Part shown: positions 42,157 to 50,023 of the stretch, piece after piece | How positions within the stretch are numbered: position 1 is the stretch's first letter | How the letters are laid out: every line of letters begins with the position of its first letter | Source of the DNA: Physcousia sp015060555 | Lineage (GTDB): Bacteria > Bacteroidota > Bacteroidia > Bacteroidales > Bacteroidaceae | Direction of reading: 5' to 3' | Assembly: GCA_015060555.1 (NCBI GenBank) | Contig: SUYG01000040.1 | Location: 1 to 64,000, forward strand | Length of the DNA stretch: 64,000 nt | Position numbers and translations under genes: made by a program | Notes under the pieces: model-generated | What the model was told of the DNA's origin: nothing | Seen by the model: only the letters and a program-made list of their open reading frames with translations | The model's database searches: none

Positions 42157-42294
42157 ACGGCTTGAACATGCAGATCTTGTGGTTCAGAATGTACGTAACT
42201 TCTGGTTCAAAATGTACGTGACATGTGGCTCAAAACTTACATGCCTTGTGACCTGAACTTACATGATTTGGGGCTAAAACCTACACCTTTTGAG
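42157..42294 (+). repeat. Degenerate 23-nt tandem repeats
   Basis: Six head-to-tail units with no drift in period; two adjacent ones start at 42180 and 42203 (TGGTTCARAATGTACGT...). They decay to the right. No coding frame or spacer pattern. Confidence 0.75.
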
Positions 42295-42308
42295 CTTACC
42301 TACACCCG

Positions 42309-42379
42309 AACCTACATACATTTAGCAGTCTGATAAATAAATATTTATATTGGATTGGTGTAGGTATGTAGGTTTTTTT
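42309..42379 (+). terminator. Possible structured terminator
   Basis: AACCTACATAC (42309-42319) pairs with 42364-42374 and is followed by a T run on the plus strand; the 44-nt loop contains an AT palindrome. A terminator for the transporter this far (about 350 bases) downstream would be unusual. Confidence 0.45.
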
Positions 42380-42470
42380 GCCGAAAATTTCTTATGCGCG
42401 CGCGTGAAACGATGGTTGGGAGGCTGCATAGCAGGGGATTTCATTTTATGCCACCACGGACTATAAGTGC

Positions 42471-42560
42471 AGTAGTGGCTCGCCCCGCCCCGTAGTGACT
42501 CATCCCTCCCCGTAGTGGTTCACCCCAGTTCCTCCCCGTAGAGGGCCACTCATCCCCTCG
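42471..42560 (+). repeat. GC-rich degenerate tandem repeat (GTAGTGRCTC...)
   Basis: Four units of about 20-26 nt, each starting GTAGTGR or GTAGAGG and ending in CCCC. With the elements above it accounts for most of the 694-base gap 41961-42654, in which I see no gene. Confidence 0.7.
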
Positions 42561-42573
42561 CCATGGCGGGGAG

Positions 42574-42609
42574 AAAAAAAGCAGGCAGCCAGAGAATCTG
42601 ACTGCCTGC
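42574..42609 (-). terminator. hsp20 terminator
   Basis: GCAGGCAG (42581-42588) pairs with 42602-42609, extended by an inner CAGA/TCTG pair, and is followed by seven T on the minus strand. It lies 46 bases past the hsp20 stop. Confidence 0.92.
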
Positions 42610-42654
42610 TTTGTTGTTTCAGGTCGCTAACTTGAAGTTGGCCCAGTGACTCGC

Positions 42655-43080
42655 TTATGCGATGTCGATGTGGCGTGAGACCTTGACTTCCTCCTTCTTC
42701 ATCTTCGGGAGTACGATGGTGAGTACGCCGTCCTCGACCTTGGCAGAGATGCCGTCCTTCTGCACATCCTCAGGCAGCGTGTAGGTCTGCTGGTAGTTGG
42801 TGTAGGAGAACTCGCGGCGCAGATAGTGCTCTTTCTTGTCCTCCTCCTTGTGCTCGAACTTGTTCTCGATGGCGATGTTCAGGTTTCCTTCGTCGTTGAT
42901 GCTGATGCGGCAGAACTCCTTCTTCAAGCCAGGGGCTGCAACCTCCATGGTGTAGGCGTTCTCATCGACTTTGACATTGACTGCGGGTGCTGTGCGCGGT
43001 GCGCTTGCTACGATATCGGTGTTGAAGAAATCATCGAATACTGTGGGGAACCAATTGTTCTTAAACATAACGGGTAACAT
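42655..43080 (-). CDS. Hsp20/alpha-crystallin small heat-shock protein
   Basis: 141 residues. Short N-terminal arm MLPVMFKNNWFPTVFDDFF, alpha-crystallin domain (about 30-130) with VDENAYTMEVAAPGLKKEFC, the typical GVLTIVLPK and the end KVSRHIDIA. Holdase that keeps unfolded proteins soluble. It has a rare good Shine-Dalgarno (GGAGG at 43089-43093, 8 bases before ATG), no -7 element, and a sigma-54-like site with upstream repeats. Confidence 0.95.
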   Translation of the reverse strand: MLPVMFKNNWFPTVFDDFFNTDIVASAPRTAPAVNVKVDENAYTMEVAAPGLKKEFCRISINDEGNLNIAIENKFEHKEEDKKEHYLRREFSYTNYQQTYTLPEDVQKDGISAKVEDGVLTIVLPKMKKEEVKVSRHIDIA

Positions 43081-43088
43081 AATTAAAG

Positions 43089-43093
43089 CCTCC
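43089..43093 (-). promoter_or_regulatory. Shine-Dalgarno of hsp20 (GGAGG)
   Basis: Strong purine site 8 bases before the ATG. Most genes of this window lack one, so it is unusual and supports the start at 43080. Confidence 0.7.
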
Positions 43094-43166
43094 TATTGTT
43101 TAATGGTTAAACTTAAATTTCTTTTGTGTGCCTCGGCTTTCGCTTCGGCGTTACACCTTTGATATG

Positions 43167-43181
43167 GCAATGAGTGTGCCA
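43167..43181 (-). promoter_or_regulatory. Sigma-54-like -24/-12 site upstream of hsp20
   Basis: Minus-strand TGGCACACTCATTGC matches TGGCACR-N4-TTGC fully with GG-N10-GC spacing. No TAnnTTTG element lies between 43081 and 43326. Confidence 0.6.
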
Positions 43182-43226
43182 AAGTTGAAAATGTGCCAAA
43201 AGAATAAGCTAACAGTCTCATTATCA

Positions 43227-43282
43227 CGACAAATTGTCGCCAGAGTGGACATTTTGTCGCGGTCGTGGAGTCATTTTGTCGC
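43227..43282 (-). promoter_or_regulatory. Phased GCGACAA repeats, possible activator sites for hsp20
   Basis: A perfect palindrome CGACAAATTGTCG (43227-43239) and two more TTGTCGC half sites at 43254 and 43276, spaced 20 and 22 bases. They lie about 50-100 bases upstream of the sigma-54-like site, where enhancer-binding proteins usually bind. Confidence 0.5.
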
Positions 43283-43326
43283 AAAGGGGAGAGTCTTTTG
43301 TTGTAAGGGGAGGGTAGGGCGGGGCA

Positions 43327-44367
43327 TCAGACGTAGAAGTCGGGGAAGGCCACTGGCGCGAAGCCGCGTGCAATGCTTTCTTGGGACAGCGGGATGGCGG
43401 CACACCATGTAGCCATGTCGTAGATGCTGATGGCGAGCGGCGTGTCGTGGCGCAAGCTATCGATGAGGTGCTGGTTCATGGTCTGTGTCATCGTTTCGTG
43501 CGTGGAGTGCCCTTGGTCGTGGAGTTCGATGCGGCCCTGTGTGCCGATGAACGTGAGCTGCCGTTCGTAGGGCTGCTGGGTGAGCACGTCGTGTTTTAAA
43601 AGGATCGTGCGTCCGCGCGAGGTGCGGATGAGCGTGGTGGTGTGGTCGGCGTTCTGGAAGTCCTCGGCAGTCTGCCCCATGAGCTGCTGATAGATTTGCG
43701 AACCCGTGAGGGCTGGGGAGTCCATGCTGACGAGTGTCTGCAGGCGGTCTTCTGTGCCGATGCCTAAAGCCTGGCAGATGGGGCCCAACTCGTGGGTGGG
43801 GTAGAGGTCGCCGCGCTTCTGGCGGTTGATGTTCAGGCGCCAGGGCGACCAGCGGTTTCCGAGGCGGTGGTAGTAGCAGCCCTCGGCGTGCACCACCTCG
43901 CCGATGTCGCCCCTGCGGATGGCCGCTATGGCCTCCATGACCTGCTGCTCGAAGCAGGTGTTCTCGAGCATGAAGCACTGGCGCCCAGTCTGCTCGGCGG
44001 TGGTGATGAGCAGGCGGATGTCCTGCATGGTCATCGCTGCCGGCACCTCGATGGCCACATGTTTGCCGCCACGCATGGCCTCCACGGCAATGGGCGTGTG
44101 GGAGGTCCAGTCGCTGCAGATATATACAAGGTCAATGCCTTCGGCCTGACAGACTTGCTTGTAGGACTCGCGGCCGTCGCAGAGCAGCAGCGGAGCGCGG
44201 TCGGCCACCAGTTGCCACGCATCCTCAACATTGGCTTGGGCGAGGTCGCAGAGGGCAACCACCTGAACACCTTCTTGTGGGAGCATCAGTCGCAGGGCTT
44301 GGCGGCCCCGCTCGCCGAGTCCAACAAAGGCGATGCGCAAGGGAGGGATGATCTTGGGACTATGCAT
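43327..44367 (-). CDS. Gfo/Idh/MocA family oxidoreductase
   Basis: 346 residues from ATG 44367 (MHSPKIIPPLRIAFVGLGERGRQAL). Rossmann NAD(P) domain with GLGERG (about 16-21), CDLAQAN, CSDWTSHTPIAVEAMRGGKHVAIEVPAA (the EVP motif of the family), then an alpha/beta domain. Acts on a sugar or related substrate, possibly like GH109-type enzymes; not determined. No signal peptide. It overlaps nadD by 8 bases and is last in yicC-gmk-nadD. Confidence 0.88.
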   Translation of the reverse strand: MHSPKIIPPLRIAFVGLGERGRQALRLMLPQEGVQVVALCDLAQANVEDAWQLVADRAPLLLCDGRESYKQVCQAEGIDLVYICSDWTSHTPIAVEAMRGGKHVAIEVPAAMTMQDIRLLITTAEQTGRQCFMLENTCFEQQVMEAIAAIRRGDIGEVVHAEGCYYHRLGNRWSPWRLNINRQKRGDLYPTHELGPICQALGIGTEDRLQTLVSMDSPALTGSQIYQQLMGQTAEDFQNADHTTTLIRTSRGRTILLKHDVLTQQPYERQLTFIGTQGRIELHDQGHSTHETMTQTMNQHLIDSLRHDTPLAISIYDMATWCAAIPLSQESIARGFAPVAFPDFYV

Positions 44368-44962
44368 GGCTGTGGATGTCATTGAGGTCGCGATAGTAGC
44401 CACGTGCCTTGATTTCTTCCCATACGCGGGGATGCAGGCCGTAGCCGTCGTAAGCAGGATCGTGGGCGATGGCCTCGCGGATCTGTGTGGATGAGATGTC
44501 GTGGAGGGGCGTCTGGATGAGGGTGACACCTGCGGGCAGCGCCGCTTCATCGATGGGGGAGCCGGGTCGTGGATAGACGAGGAGGCGGTGGTGGCGCAGG
44601 ATTTCATCGGACTGGTACCATTGCGGGAAACGATGCCAGTTGTCAGCGCCAATGACGAGGACGAAGTCGCGGTCAGGGTAGGCGCTGCGAAGAGCTTCCA
44701 GCGTATGGACCATGTAGGAGGGTCGGGGCATGTGGCACTCAAAGTCGCTGACGCGCAGTTTGTGCTTGCGTCCTACGGCTAAGCGTGCCAGCTGCAAGCG
44801 GGCGTCATCATCCAAGAGACCTGATGCGGGCTTCAGCGGGTTCTGCGGTGACACCAGAAACCACAGCTCATCCACCAAGTGGTGAGCCACCAGCCACTGC
44901 CCGAGGGCTGTGTGGCCATTGTGGATGGGGTTGTAGCTGCCGCCGAAGAGACCGATTGTCAT
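44360..44962 (-). CDS. nadD: Nicotinate-nucleotide adenylyltransferase
   Basis: 200 residues. Makes NaAD from nicotinate mononucleotide and ATP. Nucleotidyl-transferase motif GLFGGSYNPIHNGHTALG at the start, LVIGADNWHRFPQWYQSDEIL, LLVYPRPG, and HDISSTQIREAI near the end. 65 bases downstream of gmk. Confidence 0.96.
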   Translation of the reverse strand: MTIGLFGGSYNPIHNGHTALGQWLVAHHLVDELWFLVSPQNPLKPASGLLDDDARLQLARLAVGRKHKLRVSDFECHMPRPSYMVHTLEALRSAYPDRDFVLVIGADNWHRFPQWYQSDEILRHHRLLVYPRPGSPIDEAALPAGVTLIQTPLHDISSTQIREAIAHDPAYDGYGLHPRVWEEIKARGYYRDLNDIHSHA

Positions 44963-44999
44963 GTGAGGGGGTGCGCTGTCGCGCGGAAAAGGGGTAAGA

Positions 45000-45035
45000 A
45001 GTTTAAGAGTTTAAGGAGTTTAAGGGTTTAAGGAT
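45000..45035. repeat. Word repeat (GTTTAAGG) between nadD and gmk
   Basis: Four units of about 9 nt (GTTTAAGAG, GTTTAAGG). It fills most of the 65-base gap and reaches the last codons of gmk. Confidence 0.75.
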
Positions 45036-45657
45036 TCAGGAAGTTGTGGATGGCAGTATAGGCTTCGGCTTTGGCGGCTTCGAGGTCGTCGTTGACCACC
45101 ACCTTGTCAAAATAGGGCGCGAAGGAGAGTTCGTACTCGGCGCGGTCGAGGCGCTGCTGGATGACTTCGGGGCTGTCGGTGCCGCGCCCTTCGAGGCGCT
45201 GGCGCAGCACTTCGATGCTGGGCGGCTGTATGAAGAGGCTGAGGGCACGGCTGCCGAAGCACTCTTTGAGGCGCATGCCACCATGTACGTCAACATCGAA
45301 GACCACGTTCTGCCCTGCGGACAGCTGGTTGTCCACCTGCGAGGTGAGGGTGCCGTAGAAACGGTCGGTATAGACTTCCTCGTACTCGATGAAGTCGTTG
45401 GCGGCGATGTGCTTGCGGAACTCTTCGGGCGACATGAAGAGGTATTCCACGCCATTACGCTCCTGCCCGCGGGGCGGACGTGTGGTGGCGGAGACGGAGA
45501 AGAAGAGGTTCAGCTCTTGGCGGGGCATCAGACTGTTGATGATGGTGCTCTTGCCGCTGCCGCTGGGGGCACAGAAGATAATGACGGACCCTCCCCCCTG
45601 TTTCTCCCTTACAGGGCGGGGAGTAGAATGTTTTTGGCTAGTGTTGTCTTTTAGCAT
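45028..45657 (-). CDS. gmk: Guanylate kinase with repeat-derived N-terminus
   Basis: 209 residues. Phosphorylates GMP to GDP. P-loop APSGSGKSTI, SATTRPPRGQERNGVEYLFMS, FIEYEEVYTDRFYGT, and FDVDVHGGMRLKE. About 24 residues precede the normal VIIFCAPSGSGKS start; residues 12-24 (STPRPVREKQGGG) are encoded by the 38-nt repeat at 45587-45624. Starts 3 bases after yicC. Confidence 0.95.
   Translation of the reverse strand: MLKDNTSQKHSTPRPVREKQGGGSVIIFCAPSGSGKSTIINSLMPRQELNLFFSVSATTRPPRGQERNGVEYLFMSPEEFRKHIAANDFIEYEEVYTDRFYGTLTSQVDNQLSAGQNVVFDVDVHGGMRLKECFGSRALSLFIQPPSIEVLRQRLEGRGTDSPEVIQQRLDRAEYELSFAPYFDKVVVNDDLEAAKAEAYTAIHNFLNP
45587..45624 (-). repeat. 38-nt palindromic repeat, copy h (gmk N-terminus)
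   Basis: On the minus strand starts ACTCCCCGCCCTGTAAGGGA and ends GGAGGGTC; near-identical to copy a except a short stretch in the right half. Confidence 0.85.
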
Positions 45658-45660
45658 ATC

Positions 45661-46539
45661 CTACATCACATTTAAGACCTGTTCCTTGATTTGTTCCAGC
45701 TCATCCTTCATCTTCACCACGATGTTCTGCATCTCGGCGATGTTGGATTTGCTGCCGGTGGTGTTGATCTCGCGCCCCATCTCCTGGGCGATGAAGCCGA
45801 GCTTCTTGCCCTGTCCGTGGCCATTCTCCATGGTTTCGGTGAAGTAGCGGAGGTGGTTGGCCAGTCGCTGCTTCTCTTCGCTGATGTCGAGCTTCTCGAT
45901 ATAGTAGATCATCTCCTGCTCGAGGCGGTTGCGGTCCACCTGCACTTCGGGGATGGAGTTGAGTCCTTCCACGATGCGGCTGCGTATCTTCTCCACGCGA
46001 GCGCTTTCGAAGGGTTCGATTTGTGCGAGCAGAGCGCCGATATTGGCAATCTTCTCCTCGAACTTCCTTTGGAGGGCGGCACCCTCCTGGCGGCGGAATG
46101 CCATGAGGGCGTCGATGGACTGCTTGGCAACAGCGAGGGCCACCTCCCATTCCTCGTCGGAGAGTTCCACCGCCTCGCTGCGCGTGAGCACATCGGGCAG
46201 CCGCAGGAGCGTGGGCATCCAATGCTCCTCGGGTTCCTCGAGACCATAGTCGCTGACGATGCTGCGTATTTGGTCGATATAGGATTTCAGGATCGGACGG
46301 TTGATGGGTGCGGCGGCGTTGCTGTCGTCGCGCTCGATGTAGAGGCTGAAATCTACTTTGCCGCGTTCGAGGGCGGCACTGATGAGGCTTCGCAGTTCCA
46401 TCTCCTTCTCGCGGTAGATGGGTGCGATACGGGTCTGCAAGTCCATGGCTTTACTGTTCACGGACTTGATTTCTGCGGTGATTTTCTTGCCACGGAATTC
46501 GGCCGAAGCCTTGCCGTAGCCGGTCATGGATAAGATCAT
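45661..46539 (-). CDS. YicC family endoribonuclease
   Basis: 292 residues. Opens with MILSMTGYGKA and KKITAEIKSVNSKAMDLQTRI; ends with FIAQEMGREINTTGSKSNIAEMQNIVVKMKDELEQIKEQ, the YicC/DUF1732 signature with its conserved Glu residues. YicC proteins cut RNA. First gene of yicC-gmk-nadD-oxidoreductase, from the -7 element at 46568. Confidence 0.95.
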   Translation of the reverse strand: MILSMTGYGKASAEFRGKKITAEIKSVNSKAMDLQTRIAPIYREKEMELRSLISAALERGKVDFSLYIERDDSNAAAPINRPILKSYIDQIRSIVSDYGLEEPEEHWMPTLLRLPDVLTRSEAVELSDEEWEVALAVAKQSIDALMAFRRQEGAALQRKFEEKIANIGALLAQIEPFESARVEKIRSRIVEGLNSIPEVQVDRNRLEQEMIYYIEKLDISEEKQRLANHLRYFTETMENGHGQGKKLGFIAQEMGREINTTGSKSNIAEMQNIVVKMKDELEQIKEQVLNVM

Positions 46540-46567
46540 ATTCCAACTTTCAACTTAATTTCCGCCG

Positions 46568-46575
46568 CAAAGGTA
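46568..46575 (-). promoter_or_regulatory. -7 element (TACCTTTG) for yicC
   Basis: Minus-strand match 29 bases before the ATG; back to back with the tsaB promoter. Confidence 0.75.
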
Positions 46576-46617
46576 GTAAAAAAACGTAAAACAGAAGTTT
46601 TAATCATAAATAATGTG

Positions 46618-46625
46618 TACCTTTG
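46618..46625 (+). promoter_or_regulatory. -7 element (TACCTTTG) for tsaB
   Basis: Plus-strand match 54 bases before the GTG start. Likely the promoter of the run tsaB to rseP. Confidence 0.75.
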
Positions 46626-46635
46626 CAGCCTAAAA

Positions 46636-46672
46636 TTGATAAATTGTATATTGTAAATCGTCAAATTGTCCA
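46636..46672. repeat. Word repeat (TTGTAAAT/CGTCAAAT) before tsaB
   Basis: Same word block as before pdxJ, placed between promoter and start codon. Confidence 0.7.
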
Positions 46673-46678
46673 ATTAAA

Positions 46679-47377
46679 GTGGCTTGCATATTACATATTG
46701 AAACCAGCACAAAGGTGTGTTCCGTGGCAGTGACAGAAGATGCTCACGTTATCTTTGAGCAGACTGATGCCGAGGGTCCGAACCACGCTACGAAATGCGG
46801 TGTCTTCGTTGAGGAGGCCCTGAGCTTTGCTGAGAGTCATGCCATCCCCCTGGATGCCGTGGCCGTCTCGGAAGGCCCGGGCAGTTATACAGGCCTTCGC
46901 ATCGGCGTGTCGATGGCTAAGGGCGTGGCCTACGGTCGCGGCGTATCCCTCGTGGCGGTGCCTACGTTGGAGCTGCTGTGTGTGCCTGTGCTCCTCTATC
47001 GCGAGGACATTCCTGACGAGGCTCTGTTTGTGCCCATGATAGATGCCCGCCGGATGGAGGTTTATGCCGCTGTCTATGACCGTGCGCTGAAGGCGCTGCG
47101 CCCTGTGCAGGCCGACATCGTGGATGCCGATACCTACAAGGAATGGCTTGACCGCGCCCCCGTCTATTTCTTTGGCGACGGCTCTGCCAAGTGCAAGGAG
47201 GTCATCACTCACCCCAATGCCCATTTCATCGACGGCATTCAGCCCTTGGCCAAGCACATGTACCCGCTGGCAGCCCGCGCCCTCTCGCGCGGTGAGCTGG
47301 CCGATGTCGCATATTTCGAGCCCTTCTACCTCAAGGACTTCGTGGCCACCAAACCAAAAGATCTCTTACACTCATAG
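46679..47377 (+). CDS. tsaB: tRNA t6A synthesis protein TsaB
   Basis: 232 residues, GTG start (first residues MACILHIETSTKVCSVAV). YeaZ/TsaB fold with VSEGPGSYTGLRIGVSMAKGVAYG; partner of TsaD in making threonylcarbamoyl-adenosine in tRNA. C-terminus ends YLKDFVATKPK as in the family. First gene of a long plus-strand run. Confidence 0.94.
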   Translation: MACILHIETSTKVCSVAVTEDAHVIFEQTDAEGPNHATKCGVFVEEALSFAESHAIPLDAVAVSEGPGSYTGLRIGVSMAKGVAYGRGVSLVAVPTLELLCVPVLLYREDIPDEALFVPMIDARRMEVYAAVYDRALKALRPVQADIVDADTYKEWLDRAPVYFFGDGSAKCKEVITHPNAHFIDGIQPLAKHMYPLAARALSRGELADVAYFEPFYLKDFVATKPKDLLHS

Positions 47378-47394
47378 ACCACAGGTCCCATCAA

Positions 47395-47426
47395 TCATAA
47401 AATTGTAAATTGTAAAATTGTCAAAT
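47395..47426. repeat. Word repeat (TTGTAAAA) before the DUF4290 gene
   Basis: Four imperfect 8-nt units ending 5 bases before the ATG. Confidence 0.7.
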
Positions 47427-47430
47427 ACCA

Positions 47431-48021
47431 ATGACATACAACACCCAACGCGAGAAGCTCATCCTGCCCGAATACGGGCGCACAATCCAGGAAATGGTGG
47501 ATATCTGCATGAGCATCGAAGACCGCAAAGAGCGCCAGCAGTGCGCCGAGAGCATCATTGAAATCATGCAGACCATGAACCCCAATGTGCGTCAACAGCC
47601 TGATTATGAACACAAGTTGTGGGATCAGCTGGCCATCCTTTCCAACTATAAGCTCGATATTGACTATCCCTTTGAGGTCGTGAAGGAAGAGGAGATAGCT
47701 GCCAAACCCAAGCCCCTCAAATACCCGATGCAACGCATCCGCTATCGCCACTACGGCCACCTCACCGAGGCATTCCTCAAGGAACTTAAGGAGATGCCGG
47801 AGAGCGAAGACCGTGAGCGGCTCACCAGCATGATAGCTAACTTCATGAAGCGCAGCCTCTACAACTGGAATCGCGATGCCATGGACGAACGTAAGGTGAG
47901 CGCCGACATGACAGCCTACACCGACGGCTCCGTCAATATTCCCGCGGATTTCCATTATGTATCCGTCAGCAATGGCCATCTGCCCGGCAGCAACGCCAGC
48001 AAGAAGAAGAAAAGGCGCTAA
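47431..48021 (+). CDS. DUF4290 protein
   Basis: 196 residues; MTYNTQREKLILPEYGRTIQEMVDICMSIEDRKERQ is the typical Bacteroidetes DUF4290 opening, with a helical middle and a Lys-rich tail (KKKKRR). Cytoplasmic, function unknown; the family is usually found next to murA, as here. Confidence 0.88.
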   Translation: MTYNTQREKLILPEYGRTIQEMVDICMSIEDRKERQQCAESIIEIMQTMNPNVRQQPDYEHKLWDQLAILSNYKLDIDYPFEVVKEEEIAAKPKPLKYPMQRIRYRHYGHLTEAFLKELKEMPESEDRERLTSMIANFMKRSLYNWNRDAMDERKVSADMTAYTDGSVNIPADFHYVSVSNGHLPGSNASKKKKRR

Positions 48022-48029
48022 GAGGCGTT

Positions 48030-48080
48030 ATGATCTCTAGATTTATCTAGATGCTCTAGACTCTCTATAACTATCTAACT
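48030..48080. repeat. Word repeat (CTCTAGA/TATCTA) before murA
   Basis: Five imperfect 8-10 nt units on CTAGA and TATCTA in the 100-base gap. Confidence 0.6.
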
Positions 48081-48121
48081 CCGTTTTCTTGAACTTTCAA
48101 CCCCTTAATCGTTCATCGGAA

Positions 48122-49429
48122 ATGAGCTCATTCCAAATCGAAGGAGGCCATCGCCTCTCGGGAGAGATTGTCCCGCAGGGCGCTAAGAACGAAGCCTTGC
48201 AAGTGCTGTGCGCCGTGCTGTTGACCGATCAGCCCGTGCGCATTCATAATATACCCGATATTGCCGATGTCAACAACCAGATTCAGCTGTTGCGTGATGT
48301 TGGCGTGAAGGTGGCGCAGAACGGTAAGGGCGACTACACCTTCCAGGCCGATGACGTGAACCTGGACTTTCTGGAGAGCGATGAATTTCTGGAGCGGTCG
48401 GCACGTCTGCGTGGCAGCATTATGCTCGTGGGCCCACTTTTAGCTCGTTATGGGCGGGCCGTGGTGTCAAAGCCTGGCGGCGACAAGATTGGCCGCCGCC
48501 GTGTTGACACTCACTTCCTGGGCATGGAGAAGCTTGGTGCACACTTCAGCTACGATGTGGAGCGCAGCCTTTTCCGCATTACCGCCGACAAATTGAAGGG
48601 CACATATATGCTCCTTGACGAGGCCTCGGTGACCGGCACCGCCAACATCATCCTGGCGGCCGTGTTGGCAGATGGTACCACGACCATCTACAACGCAGCC
48701 TGTGAGCCTTACGTGCAGCAGCTCTGCCGGATGCTCAACGCAATGGGCGCGCGCATTGAAGGTATCGCCTCGAACCTACTGACTATCCATGGTGTAGCTT
48801 CGCTCCACGGCACCGACCACCGCATCCTTCCCGACATGATTGAGGTAGGCTCATTCATCGGCATGGCTGCCATGTGCGGCGACGGCATCCGCATCAAGGA
48901 TGTCAGCTACGACGACCTCGGCATCATCCCCTACACCTTCCGCCGCATGGGCATCAGTGTGCAGCGTCAGGGCGATGACATCTATGTTCCCTGTCACGAC
49001 CACTACGAGATAGAATCCTTCATCGATGGCTCCTTCATGACCTTCAGCGATGCCCCCTGGCCGGGACTCACCCCCGACCTGCTGAGTGTGCTGCTTGTGG
49101 TGGCTACTCAGGCCAAGGGCTCGGTGCTCATTCATCAGAAGATGTTCGAGAGCCGCCTGTTCTTTGTGGATAAGCTCATCGACATGGGCGCTCAGATTAT
49201 CCTGTGCGACCCGCACCGTGCCGTCGTCGTGGGTCACGACCACCAGTTGCGCCTGCGAGCCGGCCGAATGACATCACCCGATATCCGTGCCGGCATCGCC
49301 CTGCTCATCGCTGCCATGAGCGCCGAGGGCACCAGCACCATCAGCAATATCCAGCAAATCGACCGCGGCTACGAGGCCATCGACCAACGTCTGAATGCTT
49401 TGGGAGCGGTGATTAAGAGAATAGAATAA
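48122..49429 (+). CDS. murA: UDP-N-acetylglucosamine 1-carboxyvinyltransferase, Cys-to-Asp form
   Basis: 435 residues from ATG 48122 (MSSFQIEGGHRLSGEI). First committed step of peptidoglycan synthesis. Conserved: QGAKNEALQVLCAVLL, RASILVmodified RSARLRGSIMLVGPLLARYG, and LPDMIEVGSFIGMAAM. The active-site loop reads KPGGDKIGRRRVDTH: Asp121 stands where most bacteria have the fosfomycin-sensitive Cys. Asp forms are active and fosfomycin resistant in mycobacteria. Confidence 0.96.
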   Translation: MSSFQIEGGHRLSGEIVPQGAKNEALQVLCAVLLTDQPVRIHNIPDIADVNNQIQLLRDVGVKVAQNGKGDYTFQADDVNLDFLESDEFLERSARLRGSIMLVGPLLARYGRAVVSKPGGDKIGRRRVDTHFLGMEKLGAHFSYDVERSLFRITADKLKGTYMLLDEASVTGTANIILAAVLADGTTTIYNAACEPYVQQLCRMLNAMGARIEGIASNLLTIHGVASLHGTDHRILPDMIEVGSFIGMAAMCGDGIRIKDVSYDDLGIIPYTFRRMGISVQRQGDDIYVPCHDHYEIESFIDGSFMTFSDAPWPGLTPDLLSVLLVVATQAKGSVLIHQKMFESRLFFVDKLIDMGAQIILCDPHRAVVVGHDHQLRLRAGRMTSPDIRAGIALLIAAMSAEGTSTISNIQQIDRGYEAIDQRLNALGAVIKRIE

Positions 49430-49471
49430 GCCCCATAGGTCCAATAAGCCCCAATATGTCTTGATAGTCCC
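49427..49471. repeat. Word repeat (AATAAGCCCCATA) before rimM
   Basis: Units built on AATAAGCCCC and ATAGGTCC run from the murA stop to the rimM start. Confidence 0.6.
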
Positions 49472-50017
49472 ATGATTACAGAATCCGAGGTTTATAAAAT
49501 AGGTACGCTCACGCGCACACATGGCGTGCGAGGGGAACTGGCGTTCCAGTTCACCGACGATGTCTGGGATCGCGTGGATGCCGACTACCTCTTCCTGCGT
49601 CTGGACGGTTTGCTTGTACCCTTCTTCCTTGAGGAATGGCGCTTCCGCTCGGACAGCGTGGCGCTCGTGAAGTTCGAGGATATCGACAGCGCTGATGCTG
49701 CAGGTCAGCTCGTGGGCGCAGAGGTCCTCTTCCCCAAGGCTCTCACGCCCGAGGACATCGACGATGAAGACCTCACGTGGCAGCACTTTATAGGCTTTGA
49801 AGTCATGAACGCTCCCGAGGGCTCTCCCGAGGGTGTTCTTCTCGGCACTGTCAGCGCCGTATATGACCAGACGGCTAACATCCTCTTGGAGGTGACCGCG
49901 CCAGAGGGCGGCAGCGTCCTCATCCCAGCTCACGAGGATTTTGTCCTCCGCGCCGACCACCTCGATCGCCGTCTCTATGTTGATGTCCCAGAAGAACTAC
50001 TGAATTTGAATAGCTAA
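49472..50017 (+). CDS. rimM: 16S rRNA maturation protein RimM
   Basis: 181 residues. N-terminal RimM barrel (KIGTLTRTHGVRGELAFQFTDD) and C-terminal PRC barrel (GFEVMNAP...VLLGTVSAVYDQTANILLEV...ILIPAHEDFV). Binds S19 and helps assemble the 30S head. Between murA and dxr on the same strand. Confidence 0.94.
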   Translation: MITESEVYKIGTLTRTHGVRGELAFQFTDDVWDRVDADYLFLRLDGLLVPFFLEEWRFRSDSVALVKFEDIDSADAAGQLVGAEVLFPKALTPEDIDDEDLTWQHFIGFEVMNAPEGSPEGVLLGTVSAVYDQTANILLEVTAPEGGSVLIPAHEDFVLRADHLDRRLYVDVPEELLNLNS

Positions 50018-50023
50018 TCAAAT

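Noticed and set aside
42157..42294. CRISPR array
   Set aside because: The 23-nt units adjoin each other without unique spacers and are too degenerate.
43327..44742. Long N-terminal extension of the oxidoreductase through nadD
   Set aside because: The first 125 residues are out-of-frame nadD text (Ser/Thr/Pro-rich); the family start is at 44367.
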